NCBI GenBank assembly: GCA_015179125.1
Contig: WHVA01000044.1
Coordinates: 124,001 to 188,000 of the forward strand
DNA length: 64,000 nt
Origin: Gautieria morchelliformis
Lineage: Eukaryota > Basidiomycota > Agaricomycetes > Gomphales > Gomphaceae
Direction: 5' to 3'
The notes beneath the pieces were generated by a model. That model saw only the letters and a list, made by a program, of their open reading frames with translations, was not told where the DNA came from and did not search any database. The position numbers and the translations under genes were made by a program. Positions within the stretch are counted from its first letter, which is position 1. Every line of letters begins with the position of its first letter. This document shows, one piece after another, positions 1 through 12,452 of this stretch.

Positions 1-618
1 TCTTATGATTTATGCCGACTGGAAGTTTAACTACTATAGTGTGGAGCGAAATGAGATGTGATTTTCACTACTCGTTTATGGTACATGAAGCTAGGTATTG
101 ATCAGTTATTGGTAGTGCTTGGCGGTCAAGAAGTTTGTGGAGTAGTACTAAGAGAAAGGTGGAATGGGGGGAGCGGCGCATAGTCGTCGATAGGGGTGTC
201 GACGCGCATTGTACAAGTTGGGCTGGGCATGGAGTGTAAAATAGGATAAGGGAACGATCTTTTGGAGATGGATAGGGGAAGTGGTCTGGCTATGGGCAGG
301 GTCGGCTTGACATGTCGCGTCCCTTGATTGGGTCACATGATTATGGGGTGCGCGCCATCTGGGTCAGGCTCGGCACTCTTGGAAAGGGTTTCTGGGGTGT
401 TCTAGACTACGGTAACATGTGTTGTGTGTTCCTGTGATGTCAGAACAGTCGGGGGCTAGAATTGGGTTGGGTCGAGTGGGCATGTGATAGTCCGGCGATC
501 TCAGGCATGAGTCCTCGTAGTGTATATGCGTTAGGAGGATTTATCGACCTGTCGTTTCTGATGTGGATTTGTGTTGTTATGATTAATGTATTGATGTCGT
601 ATTTCCTCGATACTTTCA
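1..618. other. No gene recognised
   Basis: Only short open frames without recognisable motifs are present. Homology to the family-A retrotransposon starts at about 619, so this is flanking DNA or an unrecognised decayed repeat. Confidence 0.5.
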
Positions 619-1729
619 ACAGAACTCCCAGAGTCTCATGGCTACAACGCAATTATGAATGTCATGGACTCGGTAAGCAAGGTGTCCCACTTCATTCCGA
701 TGCACACGACGATCACAGCCCTTGGAGCCGCCCGCCTGTTCCTTGCGCATGTCTGGAAGTTGCATGGGCTCCTGAAGCAAGTCGTTTCTGACTGAGGTCC
801 ACAGTTTGTCACGGAACTGACTCAGGAGCTCTACCGCCTGCTCGGCATGATGCTGGCTGCCACCACAGCATACCATCCACAGGGTGACGGACAGACAGAA
901 CAGGTCAATCAGGAGCTGGAGCAATATCTCCGCCTCTTTGTCAATGAGAGGCAGGATGACTGGGACGAGTTACTTCCACTGGCGGAATTCTAATACAAAA
1001 ACCATGTACATTCGGCCACACAACAGACTCCCTTCATGCTCGACTCTGGATGACACCCGCGGATGGGCTTTGAACCACGCCAGGCAGAGTCCCGACTCGA
1101 GACAGTCAATGAGTTCCGAGAGCGCATGGACTCCACCCTTTTGGAAGCCAAGTCTGCCCTTGCGAAGGCCAAGAATGACATGGCAAGGTACTACAACCAA
1201 CGGCAGGTTCCTGCCCCAGAGTACCAAGTTGGAGACAAGGTGTATCTAGATGCAAGTGACATCCGCACCACACGCCCTTCGCAGGAGCTTGCCCACCGCT
1301 ACCTTGGGCCCTTCACAGTGATGCAGAGGGTTGGATGGAACACGTACCACCTCCGACTTCCAGGCTCCATGTCCCGCCTACAACCCATCTTCAATGTAGT
1401 GAAGTTGCTCCCTGCACTTGAGGACCCAATTCCAGGGCGGAAGGCTCGTCCGCCACCTCCACCAGAAATTGTAGATGGGGAAGAGCACTATGTGGTGGAA
1501 TGGATCCTGGACAGCCGGTTTGTGTGAGGACAACTCCAATTCCTCATGAAATGGGAAGGGTATGGGTATGAGGAGGATTCGTGGGTCCCGGAGCAAGATG
1601 TGTCTGCTCCGGACAAACTCCACGAGTTCTATAGGACACACCCTGGTGCCCCTCGCTGAATCCGCTTGCTGGCCTTTCAATCCCTCATTTCCCGTGCTTC
1701 GAGGACGCAGCACGTTAGAGGGGGGGTGA
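619..1729 (+). pseudogene. Decayed chromovirus integrase and chromodomain fragment (family A, copy A0)
   Basis: This is the 3' part of a Ty3/gypsy pol gene: integrase from just after the first catalytic Asp region, the GPY/F-like module and the chromodomain. It aligns by eye with the near-intact pol on the minus strand at 26210-29557. Visible blocks are SD-stop-GPQF (second catalytic Asp), QGDGQTEQVNQ (catalytic Glu), HRYLGPF and the chromodomain EEHYVVEWILDSRF. The frame is broken by TGA codons at 793-795, 1051-1053, 1525-1527 and 1657-1659; each aligns with CGA (Arg) in the intact copy. A purine tract leads into the LTR start at 1730. It lacks everything 5' of integrase and cannot act on its own. 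Confidence 0.88.
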
Positions 1730-3077
1730 TGTCAGGGGACACCCTGTTTTCAATTTACAGTTAGGAGGGTGTTTGGAATTACTATAATATCAGATGTTTA
1801 CTAATAAAAGTGATGTTCCCATAAAACTCCATCTTTAAATAATGATATCTTTTCTGAAACTATTCCATCATTAAAAAGAAATTCTGGGAAATAGTTCTCC
1901 ATGTTACATGCTAAACAATTAAAGGTCATTTAATAGAATCCATTGTATATGATTTCCTTCTGTTTATAGATATCTGTTAATACTTTTGTTGGTACTCCAT
2001 TTTTTAAAAACTAAATTGCAGTTCTTTCCATGTAAAATATGTAAGATATTATTGGAGATTTTTCATGCTACAACCTTCCTAATTAAGCAAACCCTCCCAG
2101 GTATTCTTAGTATGTTGAATCAAATAGAAATATAATCTAGTTAACTCACCCATCCCGAGGTAACACATATGTATTTAAAGGTGTCAATGGCATACACGTG
2201 TATGAAATGTACTATCTAAGGGAGTCTACCTTTTAAAATTCTTAAAGTTCTAACTCACCACAGTGCTTCATAATCTATTCATCTCTTAAAAGATGCTTTG
2301 TTTCATGATGTACAAATAAGTTTTAAATGTAAACCGTCGTCTGAATCAAGAAAGTCAGCATGAAATATCATCGTCAAGTGAGCCAGCTTACCAGATGACA
2401 CAGGCCTATCCCCTAGGGAAACCCACCAGTAAAATGGGATGTTTTGTGATTCGCGCCATGCAGCAAGCATCTGAGCTTGTCGTGAACGCATCATACAACT
2501 ATTTTCAACTAGATGGACACTGGTGATGGCGACCCTTGAGTTAGGCCACATAGATAAGGTCTTAGTTGAGTAAAGAGGAAAAAAAAAGTGTCAATGACTG
2601 CACCCAAGCTAGCCATTCTCTGCATCGCCCTGTCACTCACTGCTCTACATCCTCGCCTGGGCAAATGAAGATGGGGAGGGGGGGGGAGGGGGGGACTCTG
2701 AGCCTCAGCGGCCTTGCCTAGATAAGGAGATTGTTAGAACAATCCCATGCTATCTTCTCATACATTCAGCCCTATCATCATTGAGCTAAAGATTAGCCAT
2801 ATAGGAGTGTACTGCATCATTATTGACATCATATTTTGACCCTAACTCCTAGTACCATCATATTCCCCTGTTATTCACTCCTATTTCCCACTGCTTAAAT
2901 ACTTGGACTATACACACAAATAAAATACGATTTTATGCCCTTTTTCCTTGCCAGCTTCGAGTCATAAGCTCTCCTGGATTATTCTCATTTTTTCATCACC
3001 TTCAGCTTTAGAACCTCGAGTTATAGGCTCAAACTCAAATTCCATTACTTATAAAAGCTACCAACACTTGACACCAG
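1461..3077 (+). repeat. Left arm of a 1.6 kb inverted duplication
   Basis: Position p in this arm pairs with position 6254-p in 3177-4793, so each arm is 1617 bp. I noticed only a couple of mismatches, for example in the G-run near 2680 and the T-run near 2990. The arm contains the family-A chromodomain tail and LTR stub (1461-1762) and about 1.3 kb of AT-rich sequence with no convincing gene. A mirrored 82-codon open frame at 2303-2551 (minus) and 3703-3951 (plus) has no recognisable domain and is probably chance. Confidence 0.95.
1730..1762 (+). repeat. Stub of family-A LTR
   Basis: TGTCAGGGGACACCCTGTTTTC followed by a stretch with two mismatches matches the first ~33 bases of the family-A LTR (read on the minus strand from 26209). 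Homology then stops abruptly at AGGAGGGTGTTTGG. Confidence 0.75.
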
Positions 3078-3176
3078 TGCAAGCGTGCGCTGACAGCGCC
3101 GGGTACCAGCGCATGCCTGCGCTGACAATGCCAGGTACCAGTGCACGCCTGCACTGACAGCGCCGGTACCAGCGTG
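3078..3176. repeat. Minisatellite spacer at the centre of the palindrome
   Basis: The 99 bp between the arms is about three imperfect copies of a 31-32 bp GC-rich unit of the type GGTACCAGYGCRYGCCTGC followed by RCTGACARYGCC. The repeat runs slightly into both arm ends. KpnI-like GGTACC occurs three times. Confidence 0.85.
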
Positions 3177-4793
3177 CTGGTGTCAAGTGTTGGTAGCTTT
3201 TATAAGTAATGGAATTTGAGTTTGAGCCTATAACTCGAGGTTCTAAAGCTGAAGGTGATGAAGAAATGAGAATAATCCAGGAGAGCTTATGACTCGAAGC
3301 TGGCAAGGAAAAAGGGCATAAAATCGTATTTTATTTGTGTGTATAGTCCAAGTATTTAAGCAGTGGGAAATAGGAGTGAATAACAGGGGAATATGATGGT
3401 ACTAGGAGTTAGGGTCAAAATATGATGTCAATAATGATGCAGTACACTCCTATATGGCTAATCTTTAGCTCAATGATGATAGGGCTGAATGTATGAGAAG
3501 ATAGCATGGGATTGTTCTAACAATCTCCTTATCTAGGCAAGGCCGCTGAGGCTCAGAGTCCCCCCCCCCCCCCCCCTCCCCATCTTCATTTGCCCAGGCG
3601 AGGATGTAGAGCAGTGAGTGACAGGGCGATGCAGAGAATGGCTAGCTTGGGTGCAGTCATTGACACTTTTTTTTTCCTCTTTACTCAACTAAGACCTTAT
3701 CTATGTGGCCTAACTCAAGGGTCGCCATCACCAGTGTCCATCTAGTTGAAAATAGTTGTATGATGCGTTCACGACAAGCTCAGATGCTTGCTGCATGGCG
3801 CGAATCACAAAACATCCCATTTTACTGGTGGGTTTCCCTAGGGGATAGGCCTGTGTCATCTGGTAAGCTGGCTCACTTGACGATGATATTTCATGCTGAC
3901 TTTCTTGATTCAGACGACGGTTTACATTTAAAACTTATTTGTACATCATGAAACAAAGCATCTTTTAAGAGATGAATAGATTATGAAGCACTGTGGTGAG
4001 TTAGAACTTTAAGAATTTTAAAAGGTAGACTCCCTTAGATAGTACATTTCATACACGTGTATGCCATTGACACCTTTAAATACATATGTGTTACCTCGGG
4101 ATGGGTGAGTTAACTAGATTATATTTCTATTTGATTCAACATACTAAGAATACCTGGGAGGGTTTGCTTAATTAGGAAGGTTGTAGCATGAAAAATCTCC
4201 AATAATATCTTACATATTTTACATGGAAAGAACTGCAATTTAGTTTTTAAAAAATGGAGTACCAACAAAAGTATTAACAGATATCTATAAACAGAAGGAA
4301 ATCATATACAATGGATTCTATTAAATGACCTTTAATTGTTTAGCATGTAACATGGAGAACTATTTCCCAGAATTTCTTTTTAATGATGGAATAGTTTCAG
4401 AAAAGATATCATTATTTAAAGATGGAGTTTTATGGGAACATCACTTTTATTAGTAAACATCTGATATTATAGTAATTCCAAACACCCTCCTAACTGTAAA
4501 TTGAAAACAGGGTGTCCCCTGACATCACCCCCCCTCTAACGTGCTGCGTCCTCGAAGCACGGGAAATGAGGGATTGAAAGGCCAGCAAGCGGATTCAGCG
4601 AGGGGCACCAGGGTGTGTCCTATAGAACTCGTGGAGTTTGTCCGGAGCAGACACATCTTGCTCCGGGACCCACGAATCCTCCTCATACCCATACCCTTCC
4701 CATTTCATGAGGAATTGGAGTTGTCCTCACACAAACCGGCTGTCCAGGATCCATTCCACCACATAGTGCTCTTCCCCATCTACAATTTCTGGT
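3177..4793 (-). repeat. Right arm of the 1.6 kb inverted duplication
   Basis: Reverse complement of 1461-3077. It therefore carries a second, inverted copy of the family-A LTR stub (about 4492-4524) and chromodomain tail (4525-4793). Near identity of the arms indicates a recent event, or an assembly or library fold-back. Confidence 0.95.
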
Positions 4794-5126
4794 TGGAAGC
4801 CAAGTCTGCCCTTGCGAAGGCCAAGAATGACATGGCAAGGTACTACAACCAATGGCAGGTTCCTGCCCCAGAGTACCAAGTTGGAGACAAGGTGTATCTA
4901 GATGCAAGTGACATCCGCACCACACGCCCTTCGCAGGAGCTTGCCCACCGCTACCTTGGGCCCTTCACAGTGATGCAGAGGGTTGGATGGAACACGTACC
5001 ACCTCCGACTTCCAGGCTCCATGTCCCGCCTACAACCCATCTTCAATGTAGTGAAGTTGCTCCCTGCACTTGAGGACCCAATTCCAGGGCGGAAGGCTCG
5101 TCCGCCACCTCAGGGTGGAGTCCATG
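4794..5126 (+). repeat. Flipped 320 bp block at the outer end of the right arm
   Basis: 4794 to about 5111 is a direct, not inverted, copy of about 1142-1459 (integrase tail, from LEAKSALAKAKND to the proline run). The next 15 bases (5112-5126, agggtggagtccatg) are again inverted relative to 1127-1141. So the right arm really extends to 5126, but its last ~320 bp have been flipped in place. A chimeric open frame crosses the joint (4541-5188) but is not a real gene. Confidence 0.85.
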
Positions 5127-5422
5127 ATTTGAGAGTATGTAGGAAATGTATGTGCTTGATAGAAGATATGCAGATTTATATGCATTGAGATGAATGGATA
5201 TGAAATTTGTGAGTTCAATTGACTGGTTTGTTACTGTACACCCAGCAGCTATTTAACTAATGTGTAGAGTGAGCAACGATGGAAAAGGTGTTACCGGCAC
5301 AAGTGGATGTGTATGCGAGGCTCGGGTTATGGAGGTTAAAGTGCCGGCTGCTGCAGTGGGTATGTATCTTATCTATCAAATGGGAAGCAATGTATGGTTT
5401 GGGTATCAGAAATTAGGAATCT
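5127..5422. other. Unassigned DNA 5' of the Helitron frame
   Basis: No gene motif and no recognisable A|TC Helitron 5' terminus. It may hold more of the truncated element or flanking DNA. Confidence 0.4.
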
Positions 5423-8400
5423 GTGTGTGAAAATAAATCAGGCTGGGATTGGGACATTCCACGGATAGACCAAGCTCTTCCACAACAAGGCCAGGAGGAG
5501 GAGGAGGAGGAGGACCCTTCAAGTGACAGGCGTGTGACCATGTCAAAATACTATCGTTATCGTCTTTTTCCAAGAGAGGGGGAAGCTGAAACTCTCTTCC
5601 TGGATGGCAAGCTCTTTCAGCAATACATTGTGGATGCTTGGGCAGCGACTGAACAGCAGAAGCTAAATTGGATCAAATACCATCAACATGAGCTGCGGGC
5701 TGAGGTCTACAATCAGATGATTGATACATTTGGACCTGAGGACAATCAGGCCAATCCAGCTAACTTGGGACAAAAGGTCATCTTGCCTGCTACATTTACT
5801 GGGAGTGCCAGGGATATGAACGAGAATTTTCAAAATTCAATGGCAATCACTAGGAAGCATGGTCAAGCAGATGTCTTTGTGACAACGACAGCAAACCCCC
5901 AGTGGAAGGAAATCAAAGATGCTCTCAAGCCAGGCCAGACTCCCAGTGATCATCCTGACTTGGTTGCAAGGGTTTTTCATCTCAAGAAGGAGCAATTGAT
6001 CAAATGTATCATGAAGGATGGTATCCTTGGTCGCACAGTGGAACGTGTCCATGTGATCGAATTCCAGAAGCGGGGGCTCCCTCATATGCACCTTCTTATA
6101 TGGTTTAAAGAGGAGGATAAGATCAGGACACCAGAGGCTGTGGACTCTTTGGTTTGGGCTGTCTTTCCTGATCAGCAAGAGCATCCACGGCTCTACAAAT
6201 TAGTTTGTGATCTAATGACTCATGGCCCCTGTGGACAAGCACGTCCTCAGGCTTCTTGCATGACAGAGGGGAAGTGTTCTAAACATTTCCCAAAGGAATT
6301 TCGTGAGGTGACATCTGTCACTGAAGATGGCTATCCACAGTATCGCCGTCCTAATGATGGCAGACAGCATAATGTCAGAGGCAACATCATGGACAACCGC
6401 GATGTGGTTCCCTATTGTCCCACCCTCCTCTTGGAATTTGAATGCCATATTAATGTGGAACCCACTTTCAATGTGCACTCTATCAAGTACATTCACAAGT
6501 ATATGTACAAGGGGCCTGACAGGACCACAATGACCATTAATAAGGAGAGGGATGAGGTTAAACAGTACCTCGATGCACGCTATGTCAGCTCACATGAAGG
6601 TGCTTGGAGACTGCTGGAATATAAAATGCATGTTCAGGTCCCTGCTGTTATGGCACTTCCAGTCCATTTGCCAGGCCAACACAATGTGATATTTGATCCT
6701 CATATGGATCCAGGCATGGCTTTGCAGAGGGCAGAGGATGCTAAGACCATGCTCATGGGCTATTTTGAAACCAATGACAGATATCCTCAGGCACGTGAAC
6801 TACTCTATGTGGAATTTCCTGAGCACTATGTCTGGAAAAAGCAAGCCAAGTGGTGGCAACCTCGCCAGCGGGGTTTCAGTCTCGGTCGCCTTCATTTTGC
6901 GAGTCCAGCCTCTGGAGAACGCTTTTACTTGCGAACCCTCCTTACAGTGGTCAGAGGAGCAACGTCATTTGAGGAGCTTAGATCATTTGATGGTGTCCTT
7001 TGTCCTACTTACAAGGCTGCATGCCTGGCGAGGGGCCTGTTAGAAGATGATTTGGAGTGGACACAGTGTCTTCAGGAGGCTGCACATATACAAACAGGTT
7101 TCCAGCTCAGGAGGTTATTTGTCACTATTCTCCTTAGGTGTAACCCTGCTCAGCCTGCTCAAATCTGGGAGGAGTTTTGGGAGCGTATTTGTGATGACCT
7201 GGAGTATCAGCTTCAAAATAGGCATGGCATTCACCATCCTACCAATGATCAAATCTATGACTTTGGTCTCTTTCTCATTGACAAGATCATACGTCAGGGG
7301 GGGGAAGTCTCTGGATGAGTTCCCAGATATGCCACAGATAATGGGCCACTGGGAGGGATTGGTAGGGAACCGTTGGATAGCTGAGCAGCGGGACTATGAC
7401 CCAGCTACAGAGCTGGAAAAAGCGGCCACCAATATTGACAAGCTTAATGCGGAACAGAGGCGTGTCCATGATGAGATCCTCCATTCAGCCATAAATGGAG
7501 AGGGTCTTCTGTTCTTTGTCAATGGCCCTGGTGGTACAGGCAAAACTTTTACCTGGAACACCCTGGCTCATTCTATCAGAGGAAGGGGTCTTATTGTCCT
7601 ATGCATTGCATCTTCAGGAATTGCAGCATTGCTTCTGATTGGGGGCAGAACCTCACATGCTATGCTCAAGATTCCAATTCTGATTCATGAGGGTTCTCTA
7701 TGTGACATCAAAAGAGGCTCACCACTGGCAGAACTTCTCAAGCAGGTCCATTTGATCATATGGGATGAGGTGCCTATGCAGCATCGTCATGTAGTTGAAG
7801 CTGTCGACTGAACCTGCAGGGATGTCCTAGAGCGTCCAGATCGTCCATTTGGTGGTATTACTGTGGCTTGGGGTGGGGATTTCCAGCAAACTCTGCCTGT
7901 CGTTCCTCGAGGTAACAAGGAGGAGATTGTGGGTGCTTCTATCCAAAGGTCTCCTTTGTGGCATCATGTCAAGGTCCTCCATCTTACTCAAAATATGCGG
8001 GTCGACCCTCATGATCCCCAGAGTGAACAATTTGCTCAGTGGCTCTCTGATGTTGGTCAGGGAAAGGATCTCCCTTTGGACAATTCACTGACACTTCCTC
8101 AGCACATGATCTGTGGACCACAGGTCTCAGATCTCATTGCAGCTATCTATCCTAACATTGGTACTGGGGGGCACTCCAAGACAAATACTTTTTGGAACGT
8201 GCCATCCTTTGCCCTCACAATATGGAAATGGATGAGATTAATGCTGAGGTGCTCAATGTATTCCCTGGGGATGAGCGTCTCTATCCCAGTGCAGACTCAG
8301 TCAAAGGAAATGAAGATGACAATGTGTATCCTGTGGAGTATCTTAACTCACTCAACATGGGTGGGCTTCCTCCATCTCAACTCAGGCTTAAACCTGGAGT

Positions 8401-8817
8401 GGTACTCATGCTTCTTCAGAATATGGACCTTGGTCGTGGACTCTGGAATGGCACGAGGTTGCGTCTCATCAATATGACCAACAGGGTACTCTTTGTGAGG
8501 ATCATTTCGGGACCATTTGCAGGAGAGACTGCATTTATCCCTAGGATGACAGTGACACCCACCTCAGACCAATTGCCATTTGAGCTCCAGCGTCGCCAGT
8601 TTCCTGTCAGGCTGGCCTTTGCCATGATTATCAACAAGTCTCAAGGGCAGTCTCTTGGCACGGTAGGCATAGCCCTGCGATACGTGGTATTTTCACATGG
8701 ACAGTTGTATGTTGCAGTGTCAAGAGGCACTAATTGGAACAGAGTCCATATTCTTTTAGGGGAGGGGAACAAAACTTCTAATATTGTATACAAAGAAGTG
8801 TTGCTGAATCCTGATTA
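5423..8817 (+). pseudogene. Helitron RepHel transposase (rolling-circle Rep plus PIF1-type helicase), broken
   Basis: Three overlapping frames together form one RepHel protein. The first (5423-7318) contains the Helitron-like N domain (KLFQQYIVDAWAA near residue 63), the HUH metal site (LPHMHLLIW, about residue 221) and the tyrosine block YIHKYMYKG (about residue 356). The second (to 7811) has the PIF1 helicase Walker A NGPGGTGKT and Walker B LIIWDEVP. The last frames carry WGGDFQQTLP, the block LERAILCPHN and the C-terminal motif INKSQGQSL. Breaks: a frameshift in a run of eight G near 7299-7306, a TGA at 7809-7811 (context fits a former CGA Arg), and a frameshift at a G6 run at 8166-8171. 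Two of the three breaks are at homopolymers, so sequencing error cannot be excluded. The 5423 start is only the open-frame limit (GTG). Confidence 0.92.
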
Positions 8818-8915
8818 AATATGTATTTCCATTTGTATTTAATGTATGTAGTTGCATTTCACCAAATAATTCTTTGATTCTATTAACTACCCATGTGCAA
8901 TGTTAACCCTAAATA

Positions 8916-8946
8916 ACCCGGTGCGAAGCATGGGTCTATTGGCTAG
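8916..8946 (+). repeat. Helitron 3' terminal hairpin and CTAG end
   Basis: ACCCgGTGC-gaa-GCATGGGT forms a stem with one bulge and one wobble pair. It is followed by CTATTGG and the terminal CTAG, then T. This is the standard 3' signal for rolling-circle transposition termination. Confidence 0.8.
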
Positions 8947-10876
8947 TGAATTGTATAAGAACTGCCAGTGTTATGTAAGTAAATGTCTTGAGTCGAGAGA
9001 TGTAATAATATGTTAAGTGGCAAAGATTTACCATGGGGTTGGAAGCATGCCTGTGGAGGGCCTGCAAGGGAAGTTGTAAGCATGCACAAAAGCCATGAAG
9101 TCAGGCAAAGATGTTTCACAATGGTAGGGTCACTATGACCATCTAATATAGCTACAGAGCAGGCCTGAGTGTAACAGCAAGTCCTGTTATGATACCCCAT
9201 TTACGACATTAATGATATCACCAAGGCTCGTACCCAAGTTACATACAAATATCCCCGAACCCCCGACTCGCGTACACACGACACCGAGCCAATACACCTT
9301 CGATCACGCGTACAAGGCACGCCAAGCGAATCGTCATCATATTGAATGCGTCGATCACATCAATCTCGATCGACAGACTGACCCGAGACACTGATCCCCG
9401 CTTAGACACCAATTCAATTGGGATCAAGGTACATATGCATCCAATCGTCCCTGACCGGACTCGACCGCTGCTCCACAATTCCCCCTCTCACATCACGCAC
9501 ATGTCTCTCCACACCATCGTCTTATGTACAAATAATCCTTAGCATTCCCTTGTCATATTCATTCGATAGCTCGCTCCAGTCTATACTCCACATCCCCCTA
9601 TATCCCTGCGTCACATGCCACACGTACCGCATCGACGCCGAGCCCTTTCCAGTAGTTAAGTAGTACAAACAGATGTAACAATTATACACGAATAACATTA
9701 GCTTCACCTCTCCACCGTCTCAAAGTTCCCGATCGAAGTAGTTTCTATAATACAAGCAGTCCCCTCAGCACTCAAACGTCTACTCGATTCAGCTCCACTT
9801 GAAGCTTGAATCAATTCCCAACTCCAAATACAAATCCATTTAGAATAACTCTTATCAAGTCCCTTATTAATGAAAGTCATCACCGCTGCCGTGAGGAAGG
9901 AAATGTGAAAAAAAAGATGCACTGACTGTATGATTGTATGGTGGAGTGCTGTTCAGTCTTCAAGAGACACTGAGGCACTTTTATAGGTTGTATCCTTCCT
10001 GTCCCCATGTGATATTGTGCCTAACTACAAGTTGGAAGTAGGCACTGGACTAGGGTTGTGACCATAATGGTTATAATTTAATCATACCTGGATTATCATG
10101 AATTATTATAGTTAGATTATGGGTCGGGCCATATTTGTGCTTGATTGTTTATGTTAGGTTATCATTATATTACCCGGCAATTATAATACACAGCTATGTC
10201 TATTATCATTTCTACATATCATTTTGCACTACTAAGTTCAACCTATATGTACCATAGCTGGGGTTACTAGCATTCTTTTGACTATCAGGCATCTTTCCAA
10301 ACTTACTATCACTAGGTGCAAGTCACTGTTTGTTTACCATAAACCACAGCAACAAATAGTGAAAAAAGAGCAAATCTGGTAATAATTTGAAACTATGGCA
10401 AATGGTGAAGAATCCTTCCTTTTTTTTTCCATCATCAGAAACTGTCCCCTTCTGAAAAGAGATGTCACTATATCTCTGCCACACCTGGCTCAACCACTTG
10501 CCCAGTTACGAGCCTCAGACAACCCTACCTACTGGACCCCAGGCCAGCCAAGTCACCTCTCTTTGTAGGACATGATGGCCTGCCCCTCCTCAGGGCTGAT
10601 CCATCACTAAAAGTGCACATTGGTGGCATCACATGGTATATTTCACCAGCATGTGCCAGACTCTTGATGGATGGTCATACCTCACCATCCAACCCCATGA
10701 TGGGGCCACAGGGCCACCCACACTCAGGATACCAGTGGGATCGCAACCCTGCCGGCATCCTGGATGTGAATTGCCTTCCTAGGGCTCCCTGGTCAGCATA
10801 ATGGCTCAACAACGTCAAATAATTGCCAGGCATGGTCCAGAGGTGCTAACTTGAAGATAGCTTGAAGTTAGCTTGC
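8947..10876. other. 1.9 kb without recognisable genes
   Basis: Open frames here are short, overlap on both strands and have no motifs. The region is moderately AT-rich with no LTR-like TG...CA unit repeated elsewhere in the window. It ends at the TSD (cttgc, 10872-10876) of element D. Confidence 0.5.
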
Positions 10877-11427
10877 TGTAAGGACCCAGCCTTTGGCGGG
10901 TTACTTACTGGTATAACCTTTCTTCCAAGCCGAGCCTTGTGATACTCGTGCCTGAGTACTGGTGATTCTAATCCTGCGCCTGAGCCCGAGCCTGAGCTAG
11001 AGCTCATATCCGACCTTGGCCCCATGCCCGAATCCCCTTAGTTACTGATTCCGCTCCACCACGCATCATTCGTATATTACCTCGCCCTGACCTCGCCCTG
11101 ACCTTCCCCTGCATTTGCTCGCCCCTGACTCATACCCTCGCTCGTATATAAACCCCCCTTGTATGCATTCCTACTCCTCAGTCTGAAAATCAACTATCGT
11201 ATACTTTGATCCCTAGTTAGTTTCGAAGCCTCGCCTCTTAAGCCAAACCTTGCCTCTTATTCATTTGCCTATGAAGTTGGGACTCATGTGTAGGGTTGGC
11301 GCAGCACATGAGCTGAAGCCTAGTCCCTCTCCGACTTCCCTATCAGAACCTTGTCCCGTAACCTCGGACCGTACCACGGGTTTCACCACCGAGCTTGGTC
11401 AACCTTACGAAGGATCCTATCGTAACA
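10877..11427 (+). repeat. 5' LTR of element D
   Basis: Starts TGTAAGGACCC and ends TATCGTAACA. It carries a TATA box (TATATAAA, 11145-11152) expected to drive the sense transcript. Confidence 0.93.
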
Positions 11428-11439
11428 GTATTTTCAGAC

Positions 11440-12122
11440 TGTTACGACTGTTCATTTCCGACTTCCGACCCTCAGTTCCGCCACACCTTCCGCCCCTGCG
11501 ATATTTCCGCAACACATTCCGCCCCTCCAATATTTCCGACATTCCGCCCCTTGTACATTTCCCTTGTTCTTTCAACTCTATTACTCGGACCCACCGGACC
11601 CACCTCACCCTTCATCAAGACCACATATCTGGTCACCCTTGTAGTTCGTTGTCAGATATGTTTTCCCGACCCCTTGTTCTTTGCCATTGTTCTACCTTAC
11701 CCTGAACCCCCCTTGTAGTCCCATTGTTCCCAATAGTTAGTTCCCACGCATTGTCTACTCGACTTCCGCTTCCCCCGGAATTTGCTTAGTACCATATCAT
11801 TACCTGTTGTCTCAGCTCTTTGTATAAAAGCCTGTCATGTATGTCTCTTATTCTGCAATCAGATAATCGCCTTCGATACTTGATTTCCTTCACTCCATCT
11901 CCTGTTCTTAGCACAGCGAGTCTAGCAAGATCTCAGTCTCTCCGCTTTCTGCCTTCTGCCCCAGTTCCGACTCAAGTTCCGACCAAACCTTTGGTTCAGT
12001 ACTTTCTGCCTTCCGACTCAATTCCGAAATACTTAGGACGATAGTTCATTGGGGGCGCAACCTATAAGTTGAAGCCGCTGTCCTTTCCAGTTCCGACTTA
12101 GCGGAAATCTCGATACATAACA
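11440..12122 (+). repeat. 5' LTR of element C
   Basis: TGTTACGACTG to GATACATAACA. A TATA box (TATAAAAG, 11823-11830) is present. The rest is rich in TTCCG/TTCCGAC motifs, typical of this family. Confidence 0.93.
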
Positions 12123-12452
12123 GTATTATCTGATTCCCACCCGATAACTATCACTATGCCTCCTCGTACCACAGCTACTTCAGCTCCAGCAGGAGCTGTC
12201 GAAGCTCTCTCTTATTTTGGCAGTCTTAGATCCGCAGCACCAAGACACGCAGAACCCTCCGGCAGCTCTCGTGCCGACGATGAGCTCTCCGATGCTTTTC
12301 CGCAACGATTTGAAGAAGTTCCCGACGCTAATCCCGACGACAATCCCGACTATGACGGGAATTCGACGAGTAGCAGCGGTGAACAAACAGCAGCGTCATT
12401 CCGACGCCCAGCTCCTCCACCACCACCTCCACCAGGACCACCTCCAGGCGGC

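Larger units (their letters stand above)
5423..8946 (+). mobile_element. Helitron, 5'-truncated
   Basis: The body encodes a RepHel protein. The 3' end shows the expected Helitron terminus: an imperfect hairpin (8916-8935) about 7 bases before CTAG (8943-8946), with T as the next base as required for insertion between A and T. Basidiomycete RepHel proteins usually have several hundred residues before the first block seen here, so the 5' end is missing. Its true left border is not identified. Confidence 0.85.

Noticed and set aside
2303..2551. 82-codon open frame repeated exactly at 3703-3951
   Set aside because: The identity is simply the inverted duplication; there is no domain and no independent support for coding.
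2678..3575. Differences in the G/C homopolymer between palindrome arms
   Set aside because: Likely polymerase or sequencing slippage; not evidence for divergence.
4541..5188. 215-codon chimeric frame (LTR-side antisense plus integrase tail)
   Set aside because: Made by joining inverted and flipped retrotransposon pieces; not a natural gene.
9212..9922. Several 60-80 codon frames after the Helitron
   Set aside because: Overlapping on both strands, no motif, no repeat in the window.
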